This document shows positions 21,521 through 34,300 of a stretch of 64,000 nt of DNA, piece after piece. The position numbers were made by a program, and so were the translations under genes. This DNA comes from Serinus canaria (taxonomy: Eukaryota > Chordata > Aves > Passeriformes > Fringillidae): contig NC_066313.1 in NCBI RefSeq assembly GCF_022539315.1, positions 23,225,059-23,289,058 of the forward strand, given 5' to 3'. Each line of letters begins with the position of its first letter. Within the stretch, counting starts at the first letter, position 1. Under the pieces are notes generated by a model. It was not told the DNA's origin. It saw only the letters and a list, made by a program, of their open reading frames with translations, and made no database searches.

Positions 21521-22975
21521 GGGAACAAATAAACAGTATGAGGATTTCCCTTGCTGGTTAATGTATAGGAGGAGTATTCACAAGGATGAATACACACAAA
21601 GGAATAATCTCACTCCTAAACCTGCACTTTCTCTTTGCCACTGGTGCCCCTGCAACTGTACTGCCCCTTCCTACATGCATTTTGCTCCTATTTCTCCCTG
21701 CACCATCCATCTTTTGGCACAGCTCACAAAAATGCTGTACTGCCAGTGAGTTTTAAGTATGTTCTGCACAGTCAGTCGTGGCTTTTCCCCAGTGAACCCA
21801 GATATCCCCTTTAGTACCATTTTTCTTTGCATCCTGAAGGCACCCAGTAGCCTAGAGAGCAAATCCACTGTGTGTTACTCACAGGTACCAGAGAATCCAT
21901 GAAGACTTACTGCCCTCCTTAGAGCTGAACTGCCAGTGCTATAATTTCCCATGACATCTCTTTTATGTCACTGTACTTGACAAATACCTTGTGCCTCTCC
22001 ACAGGTATTTAGAAAATCCTGCCAATGCAGGCATAGAAAACACACAAATGGACATAACATCTCCATCTATTCAAGACAGAGCTATGCAGCAAAACCAAGA
22101 GATTTTGCTAACCAAATCTGGCCACAGAGCTGGCCTCATATAGCAGATTCAGCCCTGTCTTCCTTTCCACAAAAGGACACATTTTCCTTCCATTAAGATC
22201 AATACACCTCAGAGGACAATTTAAACAACCCTCAAATCATTCTCAGTGTGTTTCTAGTACAACCATAACTGACCTTTCTTTAAAGAGGAAGTATCCAATT
22301 GAGAATCTTGGGAGAAGACTCTACACTTACTACATCACTAAGTTTAAAATGGGACCAACTTCTCTAGAGTCAATGCAGCAATAATAAATTTACAAAAAGG
22401 ATGCTAAACAGTAGCATTTGCTGCAGGACCATTTCCTAAAAGGAAAGCTGAAGCCCCCTTCTTTTGCAAAAGTATCCTATGAAACACTTGCTTCCTCTGC
22501 TGCCAATGGCACCTTCAGCTGACTGTTCCTGAAAGACTGTCCAACACCTCTGTTTATTCTTCTTCAGTTAAGGTCCTTGTTTACTTTCAGGATTTGACTG
22601 CACTGCAAAGATCAAGTTGCTTCCTTCTTAAGAACAGAGAAGGTCCAATGGGCTCAGTGTTATAGCTTCCAAATTAAAGGGCTAGGAATTTAAACAGTTA
22701 AACCCATCTTCCATTTCCTGCAAGGTCCTCTCAGGTTTTCATGCCATAAGGTCTGTGATACACAAGTACAAAAAACATCAGACTAGAATAGTTATTGGCA
22801 TTTTTAAACTTAACAGTATTTGCACAAGGGTACTTTGAAAATGGTATAATTTTTAGTTAATGTTCAGCTATAATTTCATTGTTTTGAATAGATTCCTAAA
22901 TCAAATGATTCAGATACAAGTCATTCATTTTGTGATACCTGCTTAAATCTTCGTGTCCCATGAGGCTTCAAGAAG
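21521..22975. other. Non-coding, unique AT-rich sequence
   Basis: No gene, RNA or repeat is recognised. AT content rises from about 22780 to 22930. Confidence 0.5.
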
Positions 22976-23050
22976 ATGTCAGGTGGGGGGTTTTTCATTG
23001 CCTTTTTTGTTTATTTGTTTGTTTGGGTTTTGTTTGTTTGTTTTTAAAAA
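22976..23050. repeat. (TTTG)n simple repeat
   Basis: A G7 run near 22984-22990 is followed by T-rich sequence and TTTG/TTTA units to about 23045. This low-complexity tract reads as AAAC units on the minus strand. Confidence 0.85.
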
Positions 23051-24894
23051 TAAGGTTATTAACCCCTAGAAGGGTTATAATGAAAAGCATGAAACTGTAA
23101 CTTTTGCCTTGACCCAAATGTCTTGAACATAGAGGCAGGTAACAATAAAGACAGGTATCTGGAAACTCTTCCTGTGGACACAGACTGGGGAAAATAGTGC
23201 TGATTGTTTCTAAGGTACATGGCAATTTATAAGACAGTCTCATGTTTTAGGGCAGCAAGACAAGTGATATTGAGAAGGGACATCTCTGAATATCACCTTT
23301 GAAAGGGAAGTAATTTCAAGGCTCTTTTTTTAACTTGTAGCTTTCTTCTTCTCTCACCAAATGTTGTAATATATGGATCCAACAGATGGTGTGATTGCTT
23401 CTTCCCTCTCTCTCCTCAAGTCAAAAAGAAAAATAGTAAATACCACTATAAGCACTTAATGCACAAATACACCATTGCAGGACAAGAAAGAGGAACTTGA
23501 GACTCTACAAAATTCAGGCACTTCAAAATAAACAAGACATAAGAAAAGACAGGTCCTCATCCAAGTCAAAGTTGCACAAAGAAAAGTGGCATCTCTTTGT
23601 CTTCCATCTGACAAGGAACAGTTTCCCCCATCCTCCAAAATAAACCTCAGGCTATTGGAACACCCCTGACATTTTCTTTAAAGAGTTTTTAATTAAAGTA
23701 ACAAAGGATGCCATGTTCAGTATTTGTCAGGCATTAGGAAAGGCTACTAAAATTACCACTGAGGGGCCTATTAAATATCATCATATGCTCCCAGAGTAAC
23801 CAATTACAGACATTGTGAAAGGTTCTCACTCACTCATCCTGAAAAATCCTTTAACTTTTCTTTATTTACTTGCATCAAATAACCAGTGTTAACAACATGC
23901 TATTCAGTACTGGTCCTGCAGAACAGGCAGGCATTGTCCCACTGTCCCCAGTGGCACCAGTTTGCTGGCATCTTGGAGCTGAGGAGCCAACCTGACAAGA
24001 TTTCTGTTAATTTATTTTTTTCTTTTTGTTTATGCCTCTGCCTTCTATAGCTGATGTTCCCTGTTTGCTTCACGTGGACATTTGGGCAGAGGCCAGGGGA
24101 ATACACTGAAGCTTGGAAATAAAACAGGTACTCAGCAATCCAAATCCAAAAGCTTGACGGACGTAGAAAACTGCAAGCCCTTTGAGAAAACCCCAGGAAA
24201 ACCTTCCCGATCTGCATTTGCAGAGCACCTCAAGGAGCAGAATGATGCTGGGTAGCTGCTGTAAATGCTGGCTACAGTGGCTGCAGTAATTAATACTGAA
24301 AAAGACTTGGAAATGAAATTTTCTTTCAGTAGGGGATGGTATCAGAACAAAACCAACGATGGTGGTTTTTTGGGTAGACAGGGCAGAAACAAGACCTGCG
24401 CTATTCATCATTCATCTTTTCTTCAGAGCAAAAGAAAGCCACCTGCTCCCAGACCCATGTCTCATGCCATGTCACATCCAGGCACACAGAGTATGCCCAG
24501 AGGCATACTGTTGGGCTTGCTAACTGCAAGGTCAGACAAGAGTGGCCTTGAAGCCACCCAGGGAGCACTCAAATTCAGCAGAGACATACCCAGAAACAAG
24601 TGGTTTTCCCCCCACTTTTCCATTTCCCAGAACAAGCCCCAGTGTGTTGTTTATCAGTGCAGCCCAGGTGAGAGAGTTAACCATGAGGAGCACAGCTCGT
24701 GTGCTGATTCAGTCCAAATAGGACCTTCCAGCAGGTATCTGGAGCAATCACAATAAATGATGCTGCTGCTCACCTTATGCACGAGGTAGAGCAGTTTCCC
24801 CACTGACCTTTTCAGTGCTTACGAGGAGGGCAAGCATTTCAGCACCTTCACCACCTGCAAATTTAGATTTCCCCTCAAGGATATAAAAAATAGG
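23051..24894. other. Non-coding, unique sequence
   Basis: No gene is recognised. A 163-codon plus-strand frame at 24265-24756 is long for this base composition but has no domain, signal peptide or membrane segment I recognise, and antisense frames overlap its start. It remains an unproven candidate. Confidence 0.45.
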
Positions 24895-25460
24895 TCAGAG
24901 GCTTTTTTCTTCCCCTTGCATTCCTGCAAAGCACATTAGAGCTAACATCCTCAAGACAAAGCATTATTATTATTGTTGTTATTTTTTTATGGTGGAAAAA
25001 AATATTAATGTTACAAATAGCTGCCATTAGCATAAGCAGAGCTGCATATTAATATGCACATGGGTGTCTCCACTGTCAGGAAGCAGAGAGGCCCCAGAGG
25101 CCCTGCTTTCACTGGGGAAAATGATGATGGCATTAGCTCTAATGATAACGATAAGGAAGCTGCCATAAATGATTTGACGATTTCTTTTGTATTCCTGTTC
25201 GGGCAAAGACTTCTTCCTTTACTCCCCAGTGTCCATAGAAGGATGCTCTTTGAACAAATGGCAGCTCAACTGATTTATTTAATTTCACCACAGCTTTAGG
25301 GTTTTCTTAAAAGTGCCAGCTCCTTGGGCCATATGACTAAGGAACTCATTTAAAGCCTTTCAGATAAATTCCTAATTGCCAAGATTTTGGACAACCAGCT
25401 ACTAAATAAATGGAATCCCACATCTATTTATGGTTTTTAAAACCTTGAGGCTTTTTGGAC
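24895..25460. promoter_or_regulatory. Candidate conserved enhancer cluster with POU palindrome
   Basis: This is the most enhancer-like stretch of the window. It contains an ATTGTT SOX-type word in an ATT repeat near 24964-24982 and the perfect 16-bp palindrome TGCATATTAATATGCA at 25043-25058. It also holds paired GATA words (GATAACGATAAGG, 25144-25156), CATAAATGATTTGACGA near 25164-25180, and MEF2-like CTATTTATGG at 25424-25433. Sequence is complex and free of known repeats. POU, SOX and GATA preferences are established; occupancy here is inferred. Confidence 0.4.
25043..25058. promoter_or_regulatory. Perfect 16-bp palindrome, POU-dimer-like site
   Basis: TGCATATTAATATGCA equals its own reverse complement. 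It carries two inverted TGCAT POU-specific half-sites around a central TATTAATA that offers POU-homeodomain cores. POU III and IV factors (BRN2- and BRN3-like) are known to bind such paired GCAT...TAAT arrangements as dimers. No evidence of binding can be seen from sequence alone. Confidence 0.5.
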
Positions 25461-28400
25461 TAAGGAATTATTATATCAAAGGACGGCAGGGGCTATGAAG
25501 GAAAAAATAAGGGATATGAAAAAAACAACCAGTAAATAAAATTGTCTCTGATGTAATATGTTCTCAACCCAACAACAGCCTGCCTCTCCCTTCACTTACT
25601 CTTGTCCCTATGTGTACATCTGGGATGCGACAGCAGAACTTTGTGAGATAGTGCTATGAATCAGAGAAGAGAACTGATCTGGCTGAAGAGTTAACAAAGC
25701 AAAAGAGAGCACTGAGGGGGACTTCCTACAGAGAGGTTTTGGATGTGCTCAGCAGCACAGACCTGCATAGACATGCTGGTACAGCTGAGAGGGGAGAAAA
25801 GTGCAGGCTGGGCTGCTCCTCTTCCTGAGAAAATGCACACAGAGAGATTACGGAAAGAGGTGCAGAAGGAAGATCTGGGTTCCTCGGGCCCATGTGTCAA
25901 GACTCTGTCACACCCTGTTGTGGCTCTTCCAGCTGAGATTCCCATTTTTCTTTAGGCCAGAGGGAAAGCAGAAATTGGTATCCTCAGCTGTGATATTGAG
26001 GCATCGGTTATGCAATAAGACTTGGCTACAACAAATGCAAAAGCATTTCTTTGCTGAACTCTGCATCTGAACATGGACACAAGATGATTCTCTCTGGCTC
26101 TGTAGCTTCTGAACTAATTACACAGCTTTGTGAGATGTCACTGCACAAGGTGTCTCTGCTCTGGAATCGTCTGTCATGGCTACAATGTGCAACAGGGATC
26201 TGAATACATTAAAGTGTCAAGGAGGTGGGGATTCTAGGTTTTGGTCTGTCAGCTTCTGTGCTGAAAACCCTATTGAGTTCAGCTAATATACTACACTATC
26301 CGCTTTTCAGTTTTCCCGTTTGTTCCTGTGATGTACATCCTGAAGCTCATCAGAGGGAAATGTCAGCTTTATACCAGCAATACTATCCTTTGCAGCAAAC
26401 TGAGTCCAAAGGGACAAGCCAAAGACACAAGGAGCCCTACAGAAGACTGCTCCAGGTAAGATGGCCAGATGAAAATTCTTGATACAGAGAAGAGTCCAAA
26501 GGTTGGCATGCACAGGCCAGTAACACAGGTATTATGGAAAGACCATATGCCTCCAAGACACAGGGAACAGGAAGAGGCCTCACAATCTACCTCTCAGATA
26601 ATATCTGCCCCAGATAATACAACAGCAAATAGAGCAAACTTTGCAGTATAAAACAGCCATACTAAAGCTGCAAAACTGGTGGACTCAAGTTGGAAAACAT
26701 CAGGGTAGTACAAAACACAAATTCTATTTGTTCTTCTCTTCTGTTCCTTACTCTCTTTCCCTTAGACTTAGTTGAGGGGTTCAAGCCTCTATCTAAATTC
26801 AGCCCCCGCATAGCTTCTCAAACCGTTAATATTTTATCTAGTCTGGTCAGAAAAATGTTGTCTCATCCATTTCCTTGTTTTGAAACAGAACCTCAGTCAT
26901 CCAACAGAATTCCTCTGCAGAGACAGCAGGAATATCCCAGCAGGAATGCTAAGTAATAATGACCATGCTTGGGAAATGCCGCATTACCATAAACCTCCAC
27001 TTTTGGACAGAACCAGAACAAAGGGCAGTTTGTATTTTGCTAGGTAAACCCAGTAAGATAGTGCAGATAATCTGGAAAGCTTCTCTAAACAAACAGGAGC
27101 ACAACACTGCAATTGTAAGCAGAAGCACATACACACCCTGTACAAATGATATAAATTAAAATCAGTTATTCAATACTGTCTCCTACTGTGAAAAGTTAAA
27201 AGAATTAAACTAATATATGAAGTCTGTTTAATGTTTTTGTGTGATTAGAATTTATACATATCCACAAAAGTCTGCAGTTCACTCGCACTTGGATTTCCAA
27301 ACATGTTATTTGCTGGTCTCCCACACTAGCATTATGTGGTCTACCACATAATGCCTGTGGGCTTAAAAAGAGGAGGAGCAACTCTGAATCATACACTAGT
27401 TGTACAATCTTGGAAGCCAAATGCACAAACCCAAAGCTATTCCCTGGAGAGCTGTAGGGCTCAGTATGTAACAAGGTAGATGGTATAGAGGTAGCTGTAA
27501 GGAATTTGAAAAGCCAAAGAATGAACTGCAGCTTGCTGTATGCTAAGTCCAGACAGACATAAATCTTGATTTCAAATGTTTTCATCAGAACTTCAGTGCC
27601 AAGTGGAAACAAGAGTGATAAAAATATATTTTCAGAAGCACTTTGTCAGGCTCAGGTCATGTACCACAAGAACGTGGTGTCTGAAAGGGGAATCAGCCTG
27701 GCAGGCACACTTGCTACAGCCTGCTGTTCCCACACAACTTGCACTGCAGCTGTACTTCGGCACAACAGTCTCCACAAGACAGGAACTGCACAAGCGCCTG
27801 CTCCAAGACCAGCATGCCCTTCTGGCACCCATGCTAAAGAGAGAATGCATGGGTAATGCTCAATGATCTCATTATAAACCAGCCTGGGGGAGAGGAATGG
27901 TGACAAATAAAGATTAGATACACTGTTTGACTGCAGATGACATTCCATTATCCCAGGCCAGGACAACCATGTACATATCTATGCTGTAAGCACCCCAACA
28001 CAGGCAATGATTTACTGACGAGGTATAAAGCAATGCAGCTTAACCATCCCACTCACTGGATCACACAGTCACAAGACATGTCTTTTTCCAGCATTTTTTC
28101 TAGCAAAGACTTACGAACAAAGAGGAGAGCCATGAACACCTGACACCCTTGGACACCCTTCACAGCGGCCTTTGAGCCAAGGAACACATCACCTTTTAGT
28201 CCATCATGCCCCAGTCAAGTGGTACTCTATGCATAGGAAAATCAAAGCTTCACTTACCTAGAAGACAAAAAGAGAGAGAAAATATGGTTAGTGGATGTCC
28301 CTGAAACATACAGATGCTGCTTATCTTTATTTCCCAGGTGATTCCCACATCGTGGCACCTTGTTAGGAGACTCCTGACATATTAAGAAACAGGAGTGATC

Positions 28401-28525
28401 TATGACAGCTCTCTTACCATGGCCATTCTCTCTCTTCCCTGCTGTAATTGGTCCGTGGTGCCATTTAATTTTATACAGATTATTCATTAAGAAAAGCAAA
28501 ACTGAGCAGGTGTTTTCATCAACAT
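25461..28525. other. Non-coding, one weak exon candidate
   Basis: No gene is recognised. A short segment at 26396-26454 has an acceptor-like TACTATCCTTTGCAG before it and a CAG|GTAAG donor after it, open in one plus frame. 59 bases is too little to identify. It might be a non-coding RNA exon or chance. The rest shows nothing notable. Confidence 0.4.
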
Positions 28526-28582
28526 CTTGTTCTATTTAAAAAAAAAAATAGGAGAGAAAGAGAGAAGGAGAGAAAGAAGCTC
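28526..28582 (+). repeat. Purine-rich tract
   Basis: An A10 run (about 28538-28547) is followed by GGAGAGAAAGAGAGAAGGAG-like sequence on the plus strand. It is low complexity, probably slippage-derived. Confidence 0.8.
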
Positions 28583-29554
28583 CATAACAACATTAACCAC
28601 ACGGATGGGCACAAATTATTCTGACTGTGAACAGCAGGGTGCAGGTCTTGAAGCCTACCAAAAGAAACTGCAGCAGGAAAAGATCTTGTTAAGGGAAGGA
28701 TGGATTGAGTTGCTCTGCCTTGTGGTTCTCTCATGTACTATCTTAACTACAGCTGCAATGAAAGCCTTGGTAGTCTTGGTTTAGGCAAAGGAGGCTCTGC
28801 CATGGGATGGAAGAAGGGAAGAGATGATACTGAGGTCGGTGTGGTCCCTGCATTTCAAGATTTTCCTGAAAACAAAGAATCTTGGTGTGGAACACAGGGA
28901 CAAAAAACCAAAGGTGTGTCCTGCAAAGATCTATCACTTGAACAAGCCAGAGGGAAGACATAAGGGAGGGCTCTTAGGCAAGATGAAAGGAAGTTATACA
29001 GGCCTAAAGCATTATTATGCCTTTCTCTCATAGCAGTTTTACGAACATTTAGAGTGCAGCAAGGTGTCACTTTCTTGAACACTGATTTATAGGTTTATAG
29101 CCAGGACCGGCAATCAGTCAACCAGGCCTGAGTCTTTGCAAGTAATAAATAACTAAACAAAGATTATTTATTTATTCTCAAAAGTTAACCTGCCTCTGAG
29201 AGGTAACTCAGATTTCCAGAGATTAGGGAAAACTGACCATACTGAGGGTCAGGTCCTGAGGAAGTAAGAGCCTCCTTTCACAACAAAGTCAAATCAGCAT
29301 TTCCGTGTTCCAAAATTGTATGTCACATTTTCCCCTGCTTGATTCTACCAGTCTAGGACAGCACAGAGTGGCGCTTAAACATCCCACACAAGCTCCATCT
29401 ACCACCATGGGCTGCATTATTGGAACTGTAATGGAATATAGCTGCTATTACAGAATTCCCTAGAGGAGATGCAGCCAGGCTTGCACAGTATGGGGAAAGG
29501 AAAAATAGCTTAATATACATTCATGGCACATTTGCAAAGAGATTACTTTGCTCA
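28583..29554. other. Non-coding, unique sequence
   Basis: No gene or repeat is recognised. Frames on both strands at 28733-29082 overlap and are unrecognisable. Confidence 0.5.
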
Positions 29555-29690
29555 TAGTGAGATTTGCACCTGTATAATTGTATCACTTTCAAATTAATCA
29601 TAATCATACTCTCAACCAATATATGATCTACAGAGTAGGCCTCATCCTTGGACTCTCATAATCAGGATAAAAATAGCTGGCTCTGAATGC
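29555..29690. promoter_or_regulatory. Candidate regulatory AT-rich block
   Basis: This complex AT-rich sequence carries homeodomain-type words (GTATAATTGTATC, AAATTAATCATAATCAT) about 200 bp upstream of a larger candidate element. Weak compositional inference. Confidence 0.2.
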
Positions 29691-29899
29691 AATGAGATTT
29701 CTGCTGGTATGCAGGAGACAGTAAATCCCAGCTGACCCACTAAGCCTTGGTATTTTGTTTTATCAAAGCCCTGGCATGGCACATATCATTGCATAAGTAA
29801 GACCTGGTCTGTGCGACAGCAGCACTGTAACATTTAGTGATGCGTTCCTTTGCAGAACATGGCGAAAGTAGCACAAGCCTTACTTTTCGGAGGAAAACT

Positions 29900-30320
29900 T
29901 AAGCTCAAAGAGCGGTTAAGAGATTTGCCAGCAGCCACATCATGCCTCTGTCGCATGGAGAGACACGGGACCTGCAACTCTTGGCTTCCCTGACGTTCAC
30001 ATTTAATTACTGGGTATCTCCATACAGGAGCAGCGACCCACAAGCCCAGAGCAGCATCAGCCTGAAGCCTCCCTAGCGCCGTGTCTGCCCCTCCTCTGCC
30101 GTCCCCTCCAAATGGCTCCCAGCAAAAGACGGATTTCTTAATTGTGTTATTAGCTGAATTATTAATTGATATGAAAACAGCATTTTACTGGGCAGAAAAA
30201 GTCATTGGGAAACGAGATAAAATGTTCTCGGTACTGCCTGCCTCCAAGCAGAGCTGGAGCGAGGGCTCTGACAGCTTGATTATTATACACATTAGTGCAA
30301 TCTGGTGAGCTTCCAACACA
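29900..30320. promoter_or_regulatory. Candidate conserved non-coding element
   Basis: The block contains TTTAATTACTGGG near 30002, a dense run of homeodomain cores at 30137-30172 (CTTAATTGTG, TTATTAGC, ATTATTAATTGATATG), and GCTTGATTATTATACAC near 30276. It keeps several CpGs (AGCGCCGTG near 30075, ACGAGATAAAATG near 30213, GGAGCGAGGG near 30256). Complexity is high and no known repeat is present. Antisense and sense frames across it are short. Enhancer function is inferred. Confidence 0.35.
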
Positions 30321-31129
30321 GGGAGAGCGGAGTCCCCCAGTACTGTATCCATCAGGCCACGTCTCTCTCCTGTTCTCTTTCTTCCCCCTGTCACTGCCTG
30401 CTTTGCATTTATGTGGGAGACCTCAGGGATAAGTTTTTTCTTTCTAATCCAGCTGTCATCACAGCAGAGCTACTAATTATAGCAACAGTGGGCAAATAGT
30501 ATTTTCCCTTCAGTCCTACACCAGGAAAGACACACTTTGTGCCTCTTTCCCAAAACCTCCTGCACCCCAAAAGGGAAAAGACTGTTTCCCAAGACTCTCC
30601 TTGCTGGAAAGAAACTGCTTGCATTTCTCTGTCTACAAGTCCCTTGTGTTCCACTGTGAAAACGGTGGTTTGTACACATATATATGTGCATATATACCTT
30701 TTTCTACAAAATGTTCCAGTATATCATGACAGACTAGGGAGTGTGCATGTCTCAATGCCCTTCCATTCTTTGTTCAAAACTCTGTCATGGGACATGATAC
30801 CACTCCAGACAGACTCTTTTCCCTGGTGCTGAGAAAGGACAACTCAATGGATGCTCACCATGTCATTTATTCCACTCCCTGGGTCCTCCCCCTCTCCCAT
30901 CCCCTTGCCAGCCCCCCAAGGCCTCACAGAGCTGCAGCAGGAGCAGAGCTGCCTGGTATATGGTATCAATTAATTTTGAACCTCTGTTACACCCCCACAA
31001 TGTGCATCCTTGTTGTAGGGGAGTGATAAACCTTCGTCAGTCCCCTCCCCTACCTTTCTTGACCCCCTTCAATGTCACCCCATCAGTGGGAACCTACCCC
31101 CCCCCGACCCACATCTCTAACAGCCAGAG
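30321..31129. other. Non-coding, with TA/CA palindrome and C9 run
   Basis: No gene is seen. 30672-30697 alternates purine and pyrimidine for 26 bases and contains the perfect palindrome CACATATATATGTG (30675-30688). A C9 run lies at 31097-31105. Other sequence is unique. Confidence 0.55.
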
Positions 31130-31360
31130 GAGCCGGCAGACACCAGTGATCAATCCTGTCTCTTACATGCAAACCTTGTAATTTAGCAATAACTACTCAA
31201 CCACCATTGACCTGCTAATTAATCCATGGATTTTTTGTTGTGCCTTTAATTGTGGGCCCCGATATCTGAGTCACTTAGACTGCTCACTCTGCGCGGAGCC
31301 TAACCAACTAAATGCTACTTCAGCTCTGTAGTAATAAAACACTGAAATATATTGACTCCC
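31130..31360. promoter_or_regulatory. Candidate conserved non-coding element
   Basis: Unique, complex sequence holds CTAATTAATCCATGG near 31215, TTTAATTGTGGGCCCCGATATC near 31246 and CTGCGCGGAGCC near 31289, all in one repeat-free block. TAATTAATCC includes a bicoid-type TAATCC half next to a TAATTA core, a pattern bound by OTX/PITX- and Q50-class homeodomains. Inference only. Confidence 0.33.
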
Positions 31361-34300
31361 TGCCAGCTCTTGCGCTCACTCTCTGCCTCTCTGCTTGCTG
31401 GCTGAGTGCTGGCGTGTGAAGGGAATATAGAGAGGGGAAAGCATCAGCCATGAGAGATGAAGTTTGGGACACAGGTGAGAGAAAGCAGTAATCACTCACC
31501 GGTGACAGGCCACCAAGGACAGCCTCTGATCCCTGTGACAGCCCTGCTCTGACAAACTCAAACATGCTGTTCCTCCATCCCAAGTGGACTTGATAGCTCT
31601 GAAAATTCACAGGCATACTGGATCCTGCCTCCTTTCTGCTTTCCGCCCCTTAATGAGGAAATCCTTTTCCTCATGACTATCACTGTCACACTCACTATAT
31701 ATGTGTTTGACACAAAAAGCCAGATGGTATAGGCAAAAAAATTACTCCATGCAGTGGAGAGCCACATCTGCATTTTCTTACTAGTACTGTCCAAGGATCT
31801 CTGTGCAAACATGGATGAATCACCAAAAATGCATTTTTCTGAAGTGACTTGCACCGCTTGGTGCCTTGCACTGATTAGAAATTTTGGGGGATGGAAATGG
31901 TAGTTTTAAAGCCTGACATGGCAGGAGCTGCAGGCACTTGGCCTGCCTCAACAGTGACTACAAACCAGGCCCTCACAACAGACGTCTGATAACATGGGTC
32001 ACACTGGTGAGGAGGGTGGGACAGGGATGAAGTGACTAATGGCGACAGTTTGGTGCTGAGAGCAGAGAACTAGGAGGGGGGTTGTTAACCCAGTTGAGAA
32101 AATTCTTCATTAAAAAGTATTCATTTTCATTTGGTTAAAATCAAGATGGAAGCCCTGTCCGCAACAGCTTATATTTACCCTCCTATATGAAAATAAAGAG
32201 ATAAGCCCTTAAAATTCCTGTCATAGCCTGCTACCTTCTCTTTTGTTGTGGCTGAATGTCCCAAGCCATTCCCAGTACCCACCTTGTGTCCTGCTGAGGC
32301 CAGGCACACCACACTACCACCCTCCCAGAGAGCCCATGGGCTCCCTTCAGCTGTCTCCAGGAGCAGACCCGCAGGTAGTGGGAAAAACAGGCAACAGGAA
32401 TAGAAGTCTATCTTAGGGGACTGCTGAGGATGAAGTAACTCCACAAAGCCTCTGTGCCTTCCCCACACTGGCACATGGCACTGGCAAAACAAGCAGTGGT
32501 GCCCTTGAAGAGCATGGTTTCAGCACAGCTGGAAAGAATCCAAGGAGATGGGGTTGCACTGGCCCTGTCACAAAAACCTACCGTGCCCCCTACACCGACA
32601 GTATATTTACACTGTGACCTCAATTCAGTAGCTCAAAAAGAATTCTGCTAGCATACCCGAGATGCTGTGACAAGGGGGCAATGGCAGGACACAGGCACTC
32701 ATTGTCAGAGAGGGCTATTGGGAAAGCAGCCATATGGTGGCCCTATACTTCCTGATCCGAACACTGCTGTTTCCATGTAAACAGCAAGTGTTCCCAAGCC
32801 CTCTGCATCCCCCCATCCTTTTCTGTTTGTCTCTGCAAAGAGCGATGCCAGAGCATGTTTGGGGTACAAAGACTGGCCAGAACAAGGCCTCCCAGCAACA
32901 ACAGGTCACACTGGCAACTCCAAGGGGGTTTGGCAGCAGCATTTCTAAAAGTTTCCTTGAGGACTTCCTGGGATCTTATTGTCCTGATCTGCCCTCTCTT
33001 TTTTAATACTGCAAATAATGTTTTTGAAATGCAGGTTATTTGGGGTAATTTATGATGTCTTTCACTGCCAAGAGAGTCTATCAGCAGTGAATTTCCTGCT
33101 GGTCAACACTTCAGGACTTTGAACAAATAGGATTTTTTCTGTGTTTTCCCAAACTGCATAAAGGCAGCACAGTTGTCTGGGAAAAAGCTGAGAATTGCTT
33201 GTTTGAGTGCCGGTACACACTGGGTTTGGAGATGCTGCACAGTCCATACAAAATATCTCAGTGAAAGAATGTAATTTTCCTCAATAGCTTTGTCACTGAA
33301 TTGCTTGATCAAAGATACCAAAATTACCTAAGTTGCCATAGTCGTGAGAAGAAACATTTTCTCTCAGTTACATCCTATCTAGTCCTTTTACTGAGTAATT
33401 ATGTCTGAGAGAATAATTTCCATATTTACAAAAAAGATATGGACTACAAACAGCTCATCATTTTTAGGCAGGATGGACCCTAGCCTTGTGTTTTAGTGGA
33501 GAACTGTTAACTGGCTTCTGTTGGGAATCATGCTGCTTTACCATCTTCCTGCCAAACATATGGGAACAGTCGAATGGCTGGAAGATCAAGACATCAGACT
33601 GTTTTCAGTCTATCCTAAGTCTCTTTGCCTGCTATCTAGTGAACTGCCTTGTCCAAGACAGGAGGATGGGGACCTTGTACCTGATGGTGCCTGAGAGCCA
33701 GATGCCAGCCGCAGGCAGGACTATAAGGATCATTTAAAAATTCTGTAGCTTGCTTCCCCTCCCTATTCACATGCATTCAGAAGTCAGGAGATGTTGTAGT
33801 GCTGCATATCCCTGCCATCCCATGTCCAAAACAAGTCCTTCACACCAGGGGGCAGTGATTTATGAAAAGAACCTCCACTCATGTTTTGCTGATTAAAGTG
33901 CTGCTTTAATGGAGCAGACCTCAATGGAGTGCTTTAATCTCTGGCTGTAAAAACAGATCTTTGTTTAAATTAAACCTCAACTCTTCCCTCCACAAAGAGA
34001 CAAAAGAACCTGCACCTATGTTAGTTCAACTGCAAGAACACTGTGCTGGGGAACAGATACACCACATCCAACAAGCTAAACCACAGTGACTGGGCCACCT
34101 TATTTCCAAGTAAACACTTTCTCAGAGAGGAAGGTTGTTTGCATGCAGGGTTCAAATTTAATTCAGCCCCCTAATAGCTTTCCAATATATCTTTGTGGTT
34201 TGTCCTATGGAGGTGATGCCTCCTCTTCACTCTGGAAGAGCATCTTCCTCTCAGTGCATGACTGCTTTACAGCTGTCAAGCCCTTTGCATTCACATTAGG

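Noticed and set aside
24265..24756. 163-codon plus-strand frame
   Set aside because: No recognisable family or signal; kept only as a remark in the regional entry.
31091..31110. C9 run as an i-motif or G4
   Set aside because: A single C run without the three further runs needed.
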